Origin: Linderina pennispora
Taxonomy: Eukaryota > Kickxellomycota > Kickxellomycetes > Kickxellales > Kickxellaceae
DNA: 64,000 bases
Reading direction: 5' to 3'
Assembly (NCBI RefSeq): GCF_002104995.1
Contig: NW_024468256.1
Span: 20,001 to 84,000, forward strand
This document shows positions 1-12,475 of this stretch, piece after piece. A program made the translations under genes and the position numbers. Every line of letters begins with the position of its first letter. The first letter of the stretch is position 1. Below the pieces are notes generated by a model that was not told where the DNA came from, made no database searches, and worked only from the letters and a program-made list of their open reading frames with translations.

Positions 1-1720
1 TCTATTGAAGCAATGTAGTTCTATGACATGATTTTTTATAGTAACAATATATAGATAGGTAGAGAGGATACTACTGTGGCTATCTGCTCTATGCTATGAG
101 ATATCCATATGTAACCTCTGTGCCTAATGATAAGCTATTTAATCTGAATCTCAAATTTTGCAACTTTCTTGATCCTTCTTTAAGCAGCTCCTTCCAATCA
201 AATACATAATAGATCAAATCAAATGTACTTGCTATACAAAGCACATGCCCCACAGGTGACACTGAGAATGAAATATCTGAATGAATATACTCTATTCTGC
301 CAAAAATAAAAAGAAAACCAGAATCTATGAACAATAGAAAAAGTAGATTTTGAGTTTAGAGTAGTGTATCTCTATACAACTATGGCTATTGCTTCCTTAG
401 TAGAGGGGGATGTGACATACTGACCAGTGTGTATATGATGATATAAAACATACCTTGATTACATACCTATGATAAGCAGTAGGAGAGTGCAAAGATTATG
501 TCCAAAGTATTCATCATCATATAAATGGCAAATTAGGCTACCACTTGGCTAGATATGAATACTGTTTCTACTGTATAATGATCAGTGTAGTTCCCTAGAT
601 ATGATGCGCTACTCACATATAGGGCTTCAATATGAGTATTATCTGATAAAGGCCAAAATTCATCGCTTTTGGCACCTACGTTGCATTGGTCTAGGAAATT
701 ATATATACATAAGTAAATGAAACCATTTATTCATGGGTAGTGAACACGATGCCTGGGCGTATCGCTGCGGTCAAAAAAACCTATGGTGTCTATGCTAGTT
801 AGTGAGAAAAAAATCGACGAATTTTGTGAGCAAAATTGAGTCAAAAATTTATATTTTTAAATAGTCAATTTCTCGCTTATTTCAAGAGTGATAAGCACAT
901 AACTACATGAAATGGATTAGTGCATGACATACACCATGATTTAATCTTATCATATTCAATGAACGTCGTACTGAGAAATAAATTAAGATTTTCGATGAAT
1001 TCCATTTTTGTGACTCAATTTTGCCGCTCAGTGTATAAAACCTATCGAATGTAATCGAGGAAATGTAATTTTGAACCCCACTCGAATCCAGTGGTCCAAT
1101 TGGAACCAATGCCTAATGACCATAAACCCGTCCGCACGTGCAGCACCCATCTTATGGTTCATGAGGCTTTTCAAAGGTGGCTCAGGGATAACGTGTCAGA
1201 TCTCTGTCACATTCTCGGTAATCCACTTCTACGGGAACTCCTATATCATTGGTACATATATAATTTATAAAGCGGCAGAAATGAGATATCTATGCATGGA
1301 GTAGCTTCGAAATATAATGAAATATATAAAGGAATCTGTTAACATCTCAATGCGCAGTCAGCTACAAGTGCTAGCCAGTAATTACGTTTGTGTTCTTGTA
1401 TAGTAGGCATGTTTTGCATACAATAGATAGTACAATCACATATTGGTCCCCAGGCAGGACATTCAAATAAGCCCGCCTGCTGCTCTTAGCTCTCGCACAT
1501 ACCTGATCAAATATGCAGAGCAGCCCGATGTTGTTACTATGTCGGCTCATCTAGATCAAGGCGAGTCATAATATCCAATGAACCGGCTCGATACGGTCCA
1601 GCTTGCCTGTTTTGGCAGAGCTGACCTCACCGGACAAAACCATGAAGAAAGAGCCCAGGCTCAGCCCTTTGTCTGTCCCTCATATTTTAGCACTGTTTTA
1701 AGAAGATACAACCTCTAACC
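1..1720. other. AT-rich region without a recognisable gene
   Basis: No reading frame here resembles a known protein, and the short frames lie in AT-rich sequence. The only structure seen is an inverted pair of a 14-base word (830-843 and, reversed, 1011-1024) with loosely similar AT-rich flanks, which could be the ends of a small degraded MITE-like element. The promoter of the coactosin gene must lie in the last few hundred bases. Confidence 0.5.
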
Positions 1721-2379
1721 ATGGGCCTTTGCGATGTAAGTGTGGGCACGATTATGACGAATTGCATGGGCAAGGCCATTACATCTAGCAACACAGCAGC
1801 CTCAAGCACGATTTCCGTTTTTTAGAACCCCGAGATTGCGGAAGCATACGAAAACGTTCGTGACGGTAAGTGACTACAAGAAAGCCAGTCATACCGCAGA
1901 AGGCTGATCCAGCTACCAAACTCAAGTACATGCAGCATTCGATAGTTGTATGCATACATATCACTCAATAACCCTGACGTATTGTAGACAAGAGTGAGAC
2001 CAACTGGCTGCTGCTTGAATTTGTCGACGACCGCAAGGACGAGCTCAAGGTGGGCGGCACGGGTACAGGTGGTCTTGACGAGCTGAAGACACACCTGAAG
2101 GACGACCAGGCGGCGTTCGGATATGTCCGCATGATCATGTCCAACGACGAGCTGTCTCAACGCACCAAGTTTGTCTTCATTTCGTGGTGCGGCGTGGGTA
2201 CGCGTGTGATGCGCAAGGCCAAGCTGAGTGTGCAGAAGGGCGATGTCAAGAATGTTTTGCGCAGCTTCTCGATCGAGGTACCGGCCAGCGAGCTTGGAGA
2301 GCTTGCCAACGACGAGATCATGCTGCTGCTGCGGAAGGCTGGGGGTGCCAACTACGACCGCCAGGCATCCAACTACTGA
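1721..2379 (+). CDS. Coactosin-like actin-binding protein (ADF-homology domain)
   Basis: Three exons, 1721-1735, 1826-1865 and 1988-2379, joined by introns with GTAAGT donors and TAG acceptors (the second donor at 1866 and acceptor at 1987), give a 148-residue protein ending in TGA. That is the usual length of coactosin, a single ADF-H domain protein that binds filamentous actin without severing it. The N-terminus contains AYENVRDD, the middle KFVFISWCGV, and the C-terminus ends with KAGGANYDRQ, a coactosin signature. Acting in the cytosol on the actin cytoskeleton is inferred from the family. The gene is convergent with RPAP1, with about 120 bases between the stops. The tiny first exon makes the start easy to miss, but the reading frame is kept across both junctions. 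Confidence 0.88.
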
Positions 2380-2497
2380 AGATGGCTTAGGTGCAAAACA
2401 AAAAACATCTCCTTGCGTTATCGGAATGACTCTAGCCCGAAAATCAGTACCCCTTTTCTATACCCTACACATTCGCCAGTGCGCATTATAGATGACT

Positions 2498-4554
2498 TTA
2501 TTTGCTCATGAGATACGGATAGCGGTTCTGCAGCAGCGTCGTCAGCTTTCCGTCCTTGTTGACTCGTTGTTTGAAGTCATCCGACATCTGACCCAGCTGC
2601 CTGACGCATTCAGCCAGCATCAGCAGCTGCTGATCGGGGACCAACGACAGATGCACAACCTCGTAGATGTTGGCAAGGAACGCTGGTGTAACAATGCGAT
2701 CCAGCGCCGCAAACGTGCGGCTCACCAGCGGTCCTTTGGCAACCTTTGAATCAGGCATCAGGTTTATGTCAGCGCCGGGAAGGCCAGTCGGCGCATCAGC
2801 CTCGCTAGAGTCACTCGCCAACGAGAGTCTGACCAGGGTATTGTACTTTGCCATCTCAACCACCCAGGTCCACAGGGCAACGATAGCTTCGCAGCGGCTG
2901 GTCTTGTTTGCATCAACGATACCTTGGGCAAAATAATGCTCAGCCTCCCAGTCCAGCAAGCCCATGTAGACCTCGATCGTCTGGGCCAAATCCCAGGCAC
3001 CAAAGTTGATCCGATGTAGTATTGCGCCTAGCGTGCTCATAGCCACAGTGCGCTGCGCCGGTACGGTACTACGCGACAAATGCAGCAGCTCCGGGATCGT
3101 GTACCCGGGTCGCTCAGGATCATCACCATGGTGGTGCAGACCCAGGTGTGTGGGCACTTCGCTGGCAGTCTCTTCGGCCATGATCTGCCCATCAAAAGCA
3201 AACCGCACATGCGCGATCCCCTTGGCCATCAAATCCCCCTCAGTCGCATTGGCGGTTTGATTGAGTGCAGCACTGGCCGCCTGCTCCTCCTCCTTCTTGC
3301 TAATGTGAAGCGCACGCTCCACCGGCGACTTGGCCTGGTTGTGGCCCAGGATCCACGCCAGCTTGGCCTCCTCAACGACCTCGGCCGGGAAATACTTGCG
3401 CTTGAGCTGCCCGTAGAATGCACTATCGGCGCCAGTTTCATTATTGTCCGCGTCGATGGTGCTGCTCTGCTTGCCACCAGTAGTTGTGCCACTACTTTCA
3501 TCGACCCATTCGGCAGGAGGCGGTGGTGGAGGCACCATATCGTCATCGCCATCGTCATCGTCATCGTTCGCATCCTCGACTGAGGCAAACCGGACCTGCT
3601 TTTTGGCAGTGCTAGGCTCTTGAACTGAATTCCCAGCCACTGTCTCTTGCATTGGGCCCTTGGTAGTGGTACCCTGCTTCGACGCTTCCGCACCCACGCT
3701 ATTCTTCTTGCGGGCGCGCAGACGGGCGATAAGCTCCGACGAAAGTAGTTCCTGGATTTCGCCTTGAGCTTCAGCAATCTCCTCCGCCGACATCCCGCTG
3801 ATTCGCTCCTCGTTCTCCTTTGACGCCTGCCCACGCACTTGGGCCCAGAGCTCGCCACCCTTGTGTTCGTCAGAACCTGGCTTCTCGATTTCTGCTGCTA
3901 TTTGCTTGTCCTTTTCTGCTGCCTTGGCAAGCTTGAAATCAGTAGGAATTTCAGGGAACCCATTGGTGCGCGGCTTTGGTTCAGGCGGCAGCACGGGTTC
4001 GGTGACCTTTGTGCTCTGGCACTGGTGCCATCAGCTTAGGTAGGAATGTTGCGTCGCTGCGGCTATCCAAACCAACCTTGTTGGATTTGCTGATGGCGCC
4101 GCCTGCAGTCTCCCTGCTGCTTTGCCAGCCGCCGCTGTGCAAATAGCGACAGCTTCTTAGGCGGCTCCTGTTGGCTGGGAACAACCTTGGGCTGTGGTGC
4201 TGGCGAGTTGGGCTCGGATCGCTCATACTCCTTAATAGCGGTCGACATACGCTGAACAAAGTCCATAACCTGCGAAGAGTCAGCTCCACCGATATCCTCC
4301 TCATGAGTGCTTGGTGCCGGCTGATCCTGCATCTTTGGTATCGTTTTTGTGGACATTTTGGAAGCGGCGGCTGTAGCGGCTGTCATAGTAGTACCCACAG
4401 CAGGCGGCTGCGCCCGGCGTATAACCTTGGCTGCTGGCTTGGTGCGTTTGTGCCTCAGAAAGTCACGCTGCATTGCCTCTAGATCGTCGTCATCGGTGCC
4501 CAGATCGAATCTTCTGGGCCGCAGACTCTCCCGTGCGTTTTCCTTGCCCGACAT
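2498..4554 (-). CDS. RPAP1: RPAP1-like RNA polymerase II-associated protein (two frameshifts)
   Basis: The N-terminal part (4554 to about 4110) has the RPAP1/Rba50 beginning (DDDDLEAMQRDFLRHK) and ends near FAQRRLAKQQG. The C-terminal part (about 4015 to 2498) has the two conserved RPAP1 blocks: ISGMSAEEIAEAQGEIQELL, followed by LIARLRARKK, and later KRKYFP, IAHVRFAFDG, LHHHGDDPERPGYT and LRS/LSRST-type helices. The middle is read in a third frame between about 4110 and 4015 (SKSNKVGLDS... KLMAPVPEHK). Two single-base shifts, near 4113 and 4017, therefore separate three well-conserved pieces; with no loss of conserved residues these are more likely sequence errors than real breaks. The family assists assembly and nuclear import of RNA polymerase II. 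This protein is shorter than animal RPAP1, as expected for fungi. Confidence 0.85.
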
Positions 4555-5022
4555 GTCTGCAAATGAGGTCTCACAAAGAATACGGATGGGTCGATGGATA
4601 GGCAGATAGCTGCCAGGAAAAGGTTGGCAGGCACTGGATTTCCTTGTGCAGCTAGCGCGGAAGCCCCATATAAGCTTATGGCTCTAGCCCGTGTGATCAA
4701 TGGTAGGGGTGTTTAGAAACCTAATGCTCCAGCAATGGCATGCTTCTACACACCATTTACCTACTACAGCAAAAAGAGCTACATATGTGTCCTGTTATGC
4801 GTTTGAAAAAAAAAAAAAAAAACCTGAGCATACAGTCTGACAATTGGTCTCCTGGTAGACACGATGGTTTCCTAATTACAATCAAACAGTATTTATAGCA
4901 CCCATCACATCAAGCACATACATCCATGCCACACCCTTCAGGTACTATCCTCTCATTCTTTTTGGTCGATAATATAGATGATGAAGAGTGTAAGGAAAAA
5001 CGATCTGTCCACAAATATTTTA
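4555..5022. other. Intergenic region between RPAP1 and the malic enzyme
   Basis: No gene is seen. It holds the RPAP1 promoter (upstream of 4554 on the minus strand), a run of about 18 A at 4807-4822, and the 3' flank of the malic enzyme gene. Confidence 0.5.
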
Positions 5023-6886
5023 TCACTTCAGGCTAGCCATGGCATCGCAGATGTACTGCTCGACACTGGCAGCTGGGGACCACATCAGGACCTTGACCTC
5101 CTCCAGCATCTTTTCTGGGTACTTGCCATCAGGAATAACGTCCTTGGCCTCGCCACAAGCTATACTAGCCACCTTATGCCAGTACTTCTCGCGCACCTGA
5201 TCCTCCCTGACAGCCTGCGTGATGAACGCCGATGCAAGCTCAGCCGACACATCCCGTATACGCTCGATGCGCGGGTACAGCTCGCCACGAGCACGCTCCT
5301 CGTCGGTCAATGAGTTGGCCAGCGCCTTGGCAACAGCAAAAATCATGGTGTCGGTGATGCACTTGGGCTGGCTAAGCACACCGACCCAGACCAATGGCTG
5401 GGAACACATACATGTTGTTGCCCTGGCCAGGAACATGGCGAATACCGGTCTCAGGCACAGTGTACGTCGGGAATGCGGTGCCAGATGCAAACAACACACG
5501 ATTGTTGGTGTAGATCATGGCCTCCTCAAACGAACATTCAGCCTTGATCTGCAGGGTTTGACAGCGGGAAAATGATCGGGCGGTTCGTCTGGTTCAGCTC
5601 ATTCATGCGCCTCAGGATCTTGGGCGAGAACATCTTATAGATGGTCGACAGACCGATGAGTGCTGTTGGCTTAATGTACTCAATAGCCTCCTCAAGATCC
5701 TTGCACTGCACATCACCGTTGTCGTGGCGGGCAAAGTACACCTTGTGATCAGCCAGCTTGTCGCCGCGGTTGGCCGTGATCATGCCACGCGAGTCGACAA
5801 ACCAGAACATGGCCTTGGCCTGCTCCTCAGGAACCTGGTGTTCGTAAATGAAGTATTCAATCCAGCTGCTTGGCGACACCAACGCCAGCCGAGCCAGGCT
5901 CCAACGAACAGGATGCGCTGGTTCTTTGGCGAGATTCCAGCGTTTTTGACAGCATTTATAAATCCGGCCAGGATGACACAGCCGGTACCCTGGATATCGT
6001 CGTTGAAGCACAGGATCTTGTTGCGCCACCCCTCAAGCAACTCAAATGCATGGTCCGTGCTAAAGTCTTCGAACTGGATTAGCATGTTTGGGAACGCCTT
6101 GTGCAGCGCAGTGATAACCTTCTCTGTCGCCTCGTAAAACTATAAACATTGGACAAGCTGCGGTTAGTGAGATAGGCATATTCTGGCTTGCATATGAGAC
6201 TATATTGAACTGAACTTACTGTCTTGTCATCAGGGGCGGCGCTCGCGGATGCCAAGGTAGAGGGGATCGTTTAGATACTCCTTGGTGTCGGTACCAAAGT
6301 CCAGAATAATGGGCAGACAGCGACCCGGGTTGAGACCAGCTGCAGCAACATATAGCTGCAGTTTACCAATGGGAATCCCCATCCCATTGATACCCAGATC
6401 GCCCAGACCCAGGATGCGCGAGCCGTCAGTGATAACCGAGATCTCGGGTACAAGCTCCTGCGAAATCGTCTCCTTGTAGTTGCTCAGCACCTCGTCGATA
6501 GACTCGACATCATGGATGGTGATAAACAGGCCAACCGATTCCTTACACGGGTACAGGAACGGGTAGATATGCGAGTACTTGATGCACGCCTCGCCTACGG
6601 TCGGCGTGTAGATCAGCGGCGCTACCTCACGCAGGTGGCTCAGTACCAGGCGATAGAACAGGTTGATATTAATCGAGCGCAGATTTGCCAGGAAGATGTA
6701 CTTGTCTAGATTCGTGCCCTTGGACTGGAGCTGCTCGTACGCGCGAGCCTCCTGCTTGGCAAAGTCTTCGATACTGGCAGGGATCAGACCCTTCAAGTGC
6801 AGTGTACGCCGCATCTCTGCTGGCATCGCTGTGCCGGCCTTGGCCCCGATCAACTCCATCGAGCTTCCGGCGGGAATCTGACACAT
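5023..6886 (-). CDS. Malic enzyme (NAD(P)-dependent), one intron, several frameshifts
   Basis: Malic enzyme oxidatively decarboxylates malate to pyruvate. Exon 1 (about 6886-6210) contains SININLFYRLV, PLIYTPTVGEAC, SVITDGSRILGLGDLG and GMGIPIGKL, all classic malic enzyme blocks. A GTAAGT...TTATAG intron lies at about 6136-6208; exon 2 begins FYEATEKVITALHKAF. It continues with IQFEDFSTDHAFELLE, the metal and NAD region CFNDDIQGTG, SPKNQRILFVGAG-type Rossmann motif (broken by one inserted base near 5912), NRPIIFPLSNP, and the C-terminal RVLFASGTAFP to MASLK. At least four single-base shifts (near 6232, 5912, 5548 and 5405) are needed; every conserved block survives in one frame or another. 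The start at 6886 is the first Met in frame after a possible upstream TTTCAG acceptor, so an extra 5' exon, perhaps with a mitochondrial targeting peptide, is possible. Confidence 0.85.
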
Positions 6887-7860
6887 CTGACATTGCAACT
6901 TTTCCTGAAAGACTTTAGTAGATGTAATAGAGCAAGAATCAGCGAGAAAACAGCTTAGAGAGACACTAAGCCAGGCAAAAAAAACTTTTTTAAACCGCAA
7001 GGGTTGGAGGGCCAACTAGCTCGTTCACCCTTGCTTTAACTTTGCTGGGGACACAAGTATGTGCTAGTGTGGAGGCAGAGACCGCACATCAGCCGATTTC
7101 TTTTCTTGTGCTCACACACCACCTACTTTGTGACGCAACACCATGGCTGCCCCAGAATCGCCTGTTTACAGTCCGACTGAGCGATCCCGAAGTGCGACGT
7201 TCAGTAAACCAGAGACCATTCCACCGCTACACCAGCCACCCCCAACAACACCATGCTTTCTCAGTCAGCTCGGCCACCCTTACCTTGCCTTTGCATTGTG
7301 GTGGATCAGCTCTGGTTAAGTACCCATGAGTGGTGCGCGTCAGTAAGCTAATAGCATGAACAATCAAAACAAAATACCGCCATATATTTTACTGGTTTAA
7401 CACGATCCTCACTGGCTAGAGCATGACCCCACCGTGATAAGCCACATTCATGCATCAAAGCACCGCAGACCCCTTGCCATGCTTGATGTGCGGACAGCTC
7501 GCGTACTAGTTATATATACAAGAACTATGTCTGATCCTGCACTCCCTTGACACAAGAATAAAGACTTAAATACAACCCCGGTAGAGCCATTAAATTTCAT
7601 AAAGACAGCTAAGACAGTCAAGACCAGCATGTGGTAGTACCGTCATAGACCGAACTTTAATTATAGCGATGTTCATCCCTAGGTGACGAGCAAACCTATC
7701 GGTATGTGATGAGTGAATAAATAGCAGTGTTGGAGAGAGGCTGTCATACATCTGCATCTTACTCTCCTCAAAAAAAACAAACACTAATCATTCATATTTT
7801 CCTTTTCCATTTCATCGCAATTGATACTGCTAAGCTTTATTTACCATATTACCTCTTCAT
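6887..7860. other. Intergenic region with divergent promoters
   Basis: No protein-like frame is seen. It separates the malic enzyme (minus) from the first seven-transmembrane gene copy (plus). A possible 5' non-coding exon and intron of the malic enzyme gene may lie in 6887-7015, ending in a CTTTCAG acceptor. Confidence 0.45.
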
Positions 7861-9031
7861 ATGACTGACTCCGAACAGAGTAGGAGTGCCAAGGGTGCTG
7901 CACAGGTTGTATTTGCCTGGACGCACCCGCACGTGAAGCTTGACCCTGTTGGCACCGCAGACAAGATTGCGATTATCATTGGTGGAACTTGGTATGGGCT
8001 GACATTCTTTTTGGCTGATTTCTGCTGGCTGAATTGGAAATATCGACCTATCCACACAAAGAACCTCCCCCTCACTACGCTGTTCTACTTTATGTACATC
8101 CTCTGGTTCATTGGTGATGTGGTAACAAGTGGAAATATCAATGTCGAAGGCGCATGGGCTAAATGCAAGGCGCTTGGTGCCTGGGTCAGAATTCCAGGGT
8201 CATTTGCCTGCTCTAGCGCCCTCCTATTCCGGGTATTTGCCCTGGGCCATGTGTTTAACCACCGCAAACCATGCATGGGTATGGATTCTATAGCCCCAGT
8301 ACCGCTTTTGTCGTTCTACTTTTTAGTTTTCTGCAGTATCACGCAGGTGCACAAGAACGGCACTACTGTCAAATATGATCCTGTGCTTGAGGGTCATGTC
8401 TATGTAAAATCTTTCAGGTATGTTGCTCCTGGAATCCTCTGGTATATTTAGATTATCCCAGGCATATACACTATCAAGATTTTCACCCTCAACTTGTCGT
8501 TTGGAGTGTTCAAAGGGAATCTGATTTTGTTTTTCTTTGTGCCTGTGCTGGACTCTCCGCGTATCGCTTCCGCTGCATCAGGCTGTTCATTGCCGCGACA
8601 CAATCCTGGAGTACATTACTGGGAGCGTGCCCATTTGGGTCATCCTCAGGTACCCAGGCTTCCAGGGTGCTTCAAACTACCATGGCTATCTAGAAAAATG
8701 GATGCGGCAGCTCAAGACCAAGGCATACAACAAGAAAGACAACTACATATTGCAAAAGGTCTACGATGACCAGTATAGTCCTTGATTACCCTAAGGAACC
8801 CCTTGGTCCATTCCAGGCCAAACCTCTGCCTATAGAGATCAGGGCATCAACAACCTCAACAATCAACATGGTTCTAGAAACAATCAACATGCACCCGCCA
8901 TGCTCTTACTGCACGTCGGCCACACAATACTAGGTACCGTGCACAATGATCGAGTACGCTATGGGCCTTGACAATACGTCGTTTTATCACGAGCCGCCCT
9001 TGTCTACTGGAGATCGCCGACAGATTCTTTA
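7861..9031 (+). pseudogene. Seven-transmembrane receptor-like protein, decayed copy 1
   Basis: Paralogue of the open gene at 9652-10839. It starts with a Met-initiated frame that keeps the family landmarks DPVGTADK, NWKYRPIHTKNLP, LWFIGDV, HVFNHRKPC and ends at an in-frame TAG at 8449-8451. That TAG aligns with a TGG (Trp) codon in TM5 of the other two copies (LWYI-stop-IIPGIY against IWIVWIVTGIY). The homology then continues in frame to about 8545, moves to another frame (TILEYITG ... NYHGYLEKWMRQLK), and the family C-terminal motif (EYAMGLDN ... DRRQIL-stop) is found at about 8949-9031. A nonsense codon plus frame changes and a decayed linker make this a probable pseudogene, though local sequence error cannot be excluded. 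Confidence 0.7.
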
Positions 9032-9651
9032 ACGATCCCTTAGCACCGTTGCTCCTTCAATTAATAAATCAGCATCATTAATAGCTGCTTCTTTTTGTAT
9101 GCCTTTCTGGCCAAATAGAAGCGGCAATGGAATGGCTCCACCTCTCCCCAAAAACGCCCTGAGTGCGATATGCATCTAGGCTGCATATCTCCATTGTAGC
9201 GCTTCTTTGCAGTGCTAGGGGATTTTCATCTTTCTCCTTTTGTGTTTAAGCCGATGCGCGACAGTGCAATTAAACGACTGCACTCTGGTGCAGCCCATCT
9301 GGTCTATTTTGCAGGACCTGGCACCATTCATTGGCTGCTTCACCGGATACGTCCCGGCTTGCATATATCCTGTCCCTCGATTTTGATGCCGAGTGTGGGG
9401 ACTCGCAAGGTGGCCGCACCTGAATGGCAGCAACGCCCCGCACTTATTTATATAGCAGCATGACAAAACTGGTGGGCAGGGTGGAGGAGTGTTTCCGAAT
9501 CCAAGATACACCTTGCCTCTGTTAATTGTCAACCTTTATTTCGGTTTCCGCTTATCCCACCTCTCTGTGCATTGATTTTCTATTCGCGTGTTTTCATATT
9601 CCCTCCCTTATCCCTCTACCTGTTGCCATTTCTGTAAACGGATACACAAAA
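9032..9651. other. Spacer between receptor copies 1 and 2
   Basis: No gene is seen. AT- and CT-rich stretches before 9652 are the probable promoter and leader of copy 2. Confidence 0.5.
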
Positions 9652-10839
9652 ATGAGTCTCACAGATGCCGAGAAGGCAGCCATCGCACATGCGAATGGTC
9701 TACCTTATGACCCGGTCGGCGACACCGACAAGGCTGTAGTATACCTTGGCATAGTGTTCTACAGCATTACATTCCTGCTCCTGCTTTATTGCTGGGCAAA
9801 CTGGAGCTACCGGCCCATCCGTGCAAAGAATCTGCCGGTCATTACATTCGGGTACTTCTTTGATCTGCTCTGGTTCATTGGCGATATACAGGCGAACCAG
9901 AACGTCAGAGTTGTCGGTGTGTGGAGTCACTGCAAAGGGTGGGGTATTTGGGTGCACATGCTTGCCACATACTCGTTCTCTGCTGCTGTGCTTTTCCGCA
10001 AATTCACCCTTGACCGCGTCTACAACCGCCAAAAGCCATGCAGAGGCTGGGGGTTCTATGGCCCGATTGTCGGGTTCTTTGTCAGCCTTATTGCTTTTTG
10101 CATGACCGTACAATTCGTCAGCGATGAGAAGACAATCATATACAACGAAGACCTCACCATTTGCCTGTACTCGGACGGCCTGCGCTATGGCAGCATTGGA
10201 CTTATTTGGATCGTGTGGATCGTTACCGGCATTTATGTTGTTCGCATTCGGCGCATCAAGTCAGGTCTGAATGAGTTCCGCGAGTCCCTCATTATCTATA
10301 TCATAGCAGTTATTTGCCTGATCCAGTACACGATCTGCCATGCAGCATTCAAGGCATTCCCGCTCATGGAAACTGTCAGGTGCCTAATTACAGGGTTCGA
10401 CCTTGTTTCAGTCAACCTGACAATGTGGGTCTTCCTGGCGTACCCAGCATACCAGCGCATGTTCAATCGTGAGCGGTACCTGAGCAAATGGCTAAAGAAG
10501 CTTTCGCGCGACGAGTTCCGCCGAGGAAACCAGCTTATCAATGACCACAGGATGGCAGACCGGCGCAAGCCTGACTCGCCACTGCAAGGTAACCCGGGTC
10601 ATGTCTCGAGTGCCTCAGTTTCGCATCAGGGTGGAGCTGATATCATGGAAGAGAGCATGTCAACCATGAAGTTCCTCGACATGCAGTCGCCGTACTCGTA
10701 CAACGCACATCATAATATTCGCCACGAAGATACCTCATTCACCATGGAGTATGCTCTTGGTGTAGACCACTACGCCCCGCTGTATAGCGCTGCCTATGCT
10801 GACCTTGGCAGCTTTGATGGCGAAAGGCGCATTCTGTGA
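9652..10839 (+). CDS. Seven-transmembrane receptor-like protein, intact copy 2
   Basis: 395 residues from ATG 9652; the longer frame from 9526 adds only an AT/CT-leader-like stretch, and this Met aligns with the family N-terminus (SLTDAEKAA). Seven hydrophobic segments follow: about residues 24-45, 58-76, 92-113, 128-149, 170-192, 206-226 and 236-256, then a cytoplasmic tail of about 130 residues. Family landmarks are NWSYRPIRAKNLP after TM1, LWFIGD in TM2, FTLDRVYNRQKPC after TM3 and the extreme C-terminal block MEYALGVDHY. The topology and the basic loops are compatible with a fungal GPCR-like receptor. I see no RGS domain and cannot assign a ligand. It is flanked on both sides by broken paralogues. 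Confidence 0.7.
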   Translation: MSLTDAEKAAIAHANGLPYDPVGDTDKAVVYLGIVFYSITFLLLLYCWANWSYRPIRAKNLPVITFGYFFDLLWFIGDIQANQNVRVVGVWSHCKGWGIWVHMLATYSFSAAVLFRKFTLDRVYNRQKPCRGWGFYGPIVGFFVSLIAFCMTVQFVSDEKTIIYNEDLTICLYSDGLRYGSIGLIWIVWIVTGIYVVRIRRIKSGLNEFRESLIIYIIAVICLIQYTICHAAFKAFPLMETVRCLITGFDLVSVNLTMWVFLAYPAYQRMFNRERYLSKWLKKLSRDEFRRGNQLINDHRMADRRKPDSPLQGNPGHVSSASVSHQGGADIMEESMSTMKFLDMQSPYSYNAHHNIRHEDTSFTMEYALGVDHYAPLYSAAYADLGSFDGERRIL

Positions 10840-12475
10840 AGTCGCCAGTTAATGATTTTTTTGTTTCGATGTGCATCTCAAATATACCCACATGAAATTC
10901 TGCTCATGCAAAAATAGTTGCGACATTAAGTTGCTTTGACCTTGTTTTTTCCTTGCTCTTTTCGAATCAAGATTGAGATAGCCAAGAGCCAGATGCACCT
11001 GTCAATCTTTGCCCTTGGCTGCATCTTTTGGGGAGTAGTGGACAAACTGCAGGTTTTATTGGTTGCAACCATGCGGTTTATAGTCCAGTGCGCTGCGAAT
11101 ACCATTTAACAGAGAGGCATCGCTTTCTAGAAGCCAAGCAGGCTAGAATAGAAGGGTGATGCAATAGGCAAAGACCAGCTGCATCAATTTGGCCAGCCCT
11201 GCTCAGAGGTTCTATTTACTCATTTCCCTTTTATGACAGCAATGAAACGTGGGAGCTACTCTTGCTGACTGAATATTGCAACAATTCGCTAAAACACCGC
11301 TTTGTTGCGTGATGGCTGTCGGCTCACAACAGCTACCCTGGTCATGTCGATTGACACTCGCCTTATTGGCAATCATGCTGCAATTGGCAGCGGGATTATA
11401 CTTGAAGCTTCAAAAAGCCGCAAACACCTGAAAGGGCGAAGTATGCGGATACCCATTGCACCCACGTTCCTGAACATCAGACGTCTTGCAGAGCTTAGAA
11501 TATGCATCCTCTCCCCCAATACTCCCATGCTTGCATTCCACGTCACCAAAGATCCTTTGTGCTGCTAAGCGGTTCTCTTAGTACGACACTCCCAATGAGT
11601 TAAATCACTTGCTTTAATGCGTAGCGCAACCAAAAATCTATTGCAACAATGCATGCCAATCTGCTATTTTTAAAACGAAGTGCAATTCCCAACCACAAAG
11701 CGGTTTAGTAGGCACAGCGGATACCCTTCCCTCGGTGGTCGGCACAGCTGTATTCAATGTCAGAGTCTCGCTCATTACTTCAGTGAAAGAGGGGACGACT
11801 AGAGCATCCCCATGATGCGCAAATCCATTAGCAGTCGATAGTGTCTGCTATTTCCATGATGTTGCATTGTACGTGCTGATATGAGGTGTGGGCTTTCCCT
11901 TGATTTGTTCCCTTCTTTCAAATCCAATAATGACCCCATCCCCTCTTCCCAGGCTCCAAGACCGCAATTACGTTCCCTCAATCGGACTATCTACCCCCTC
12001 CCTTAGATCCCCTCCCTCGGCAATCCATTCCTTTAATGCTAGCCCTTTGTGAGGGCTGTTTCCGTTTACAATATTTCGAGGAGCTACAATTCACGTGCAT
12101 ACGCTGCGTCTAGGATGAGGAGAATCGCCGCTTAATCTCTGTTTTATGGCCGCTAGCCAACTGTGACACGCAATGTAGGCGCGCAATTAAATGTGCAGAT
12201 GGAGGTGCCATGATCGGACGTGGAAAAAGGTAGGGCTGGCCGAAAGCCGGATTTACCGGCAGCATCAACAATCGCGATGCTATCCAGGTCCCTGTTACGA
12301 TAATTGCCCCCACTTTCTTTTGTTGCTGCTCAAATAGTCGCCACAGTTGCACCAGCTAATAAAATCGGAACATGTTGACTCGCGGCCTAGCGGTTAGGCC
12401 CTGCAAAAGCTTTATTCTTTCTTTCCTCATTTTCCCCTAAACCCCTCACCTTGTAAATTTAAAAAAAAAAAAACC
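10840..12475. other. Long intergenic region without a recognisable gene
   Basis: Short frames in this stretch have no recognisable features and no repeats were seen. The stretch ends in an A-rich run (about 12460-12472) immediately before the third receptor copy. Confidence 0.5.

Noticed and set aside
830-1024. Possible MITE with inverted ends
   Set aside because: Only 14 bases match clearly; the flanks match weakly and no target-site duplication is visible in this AT-rich region.
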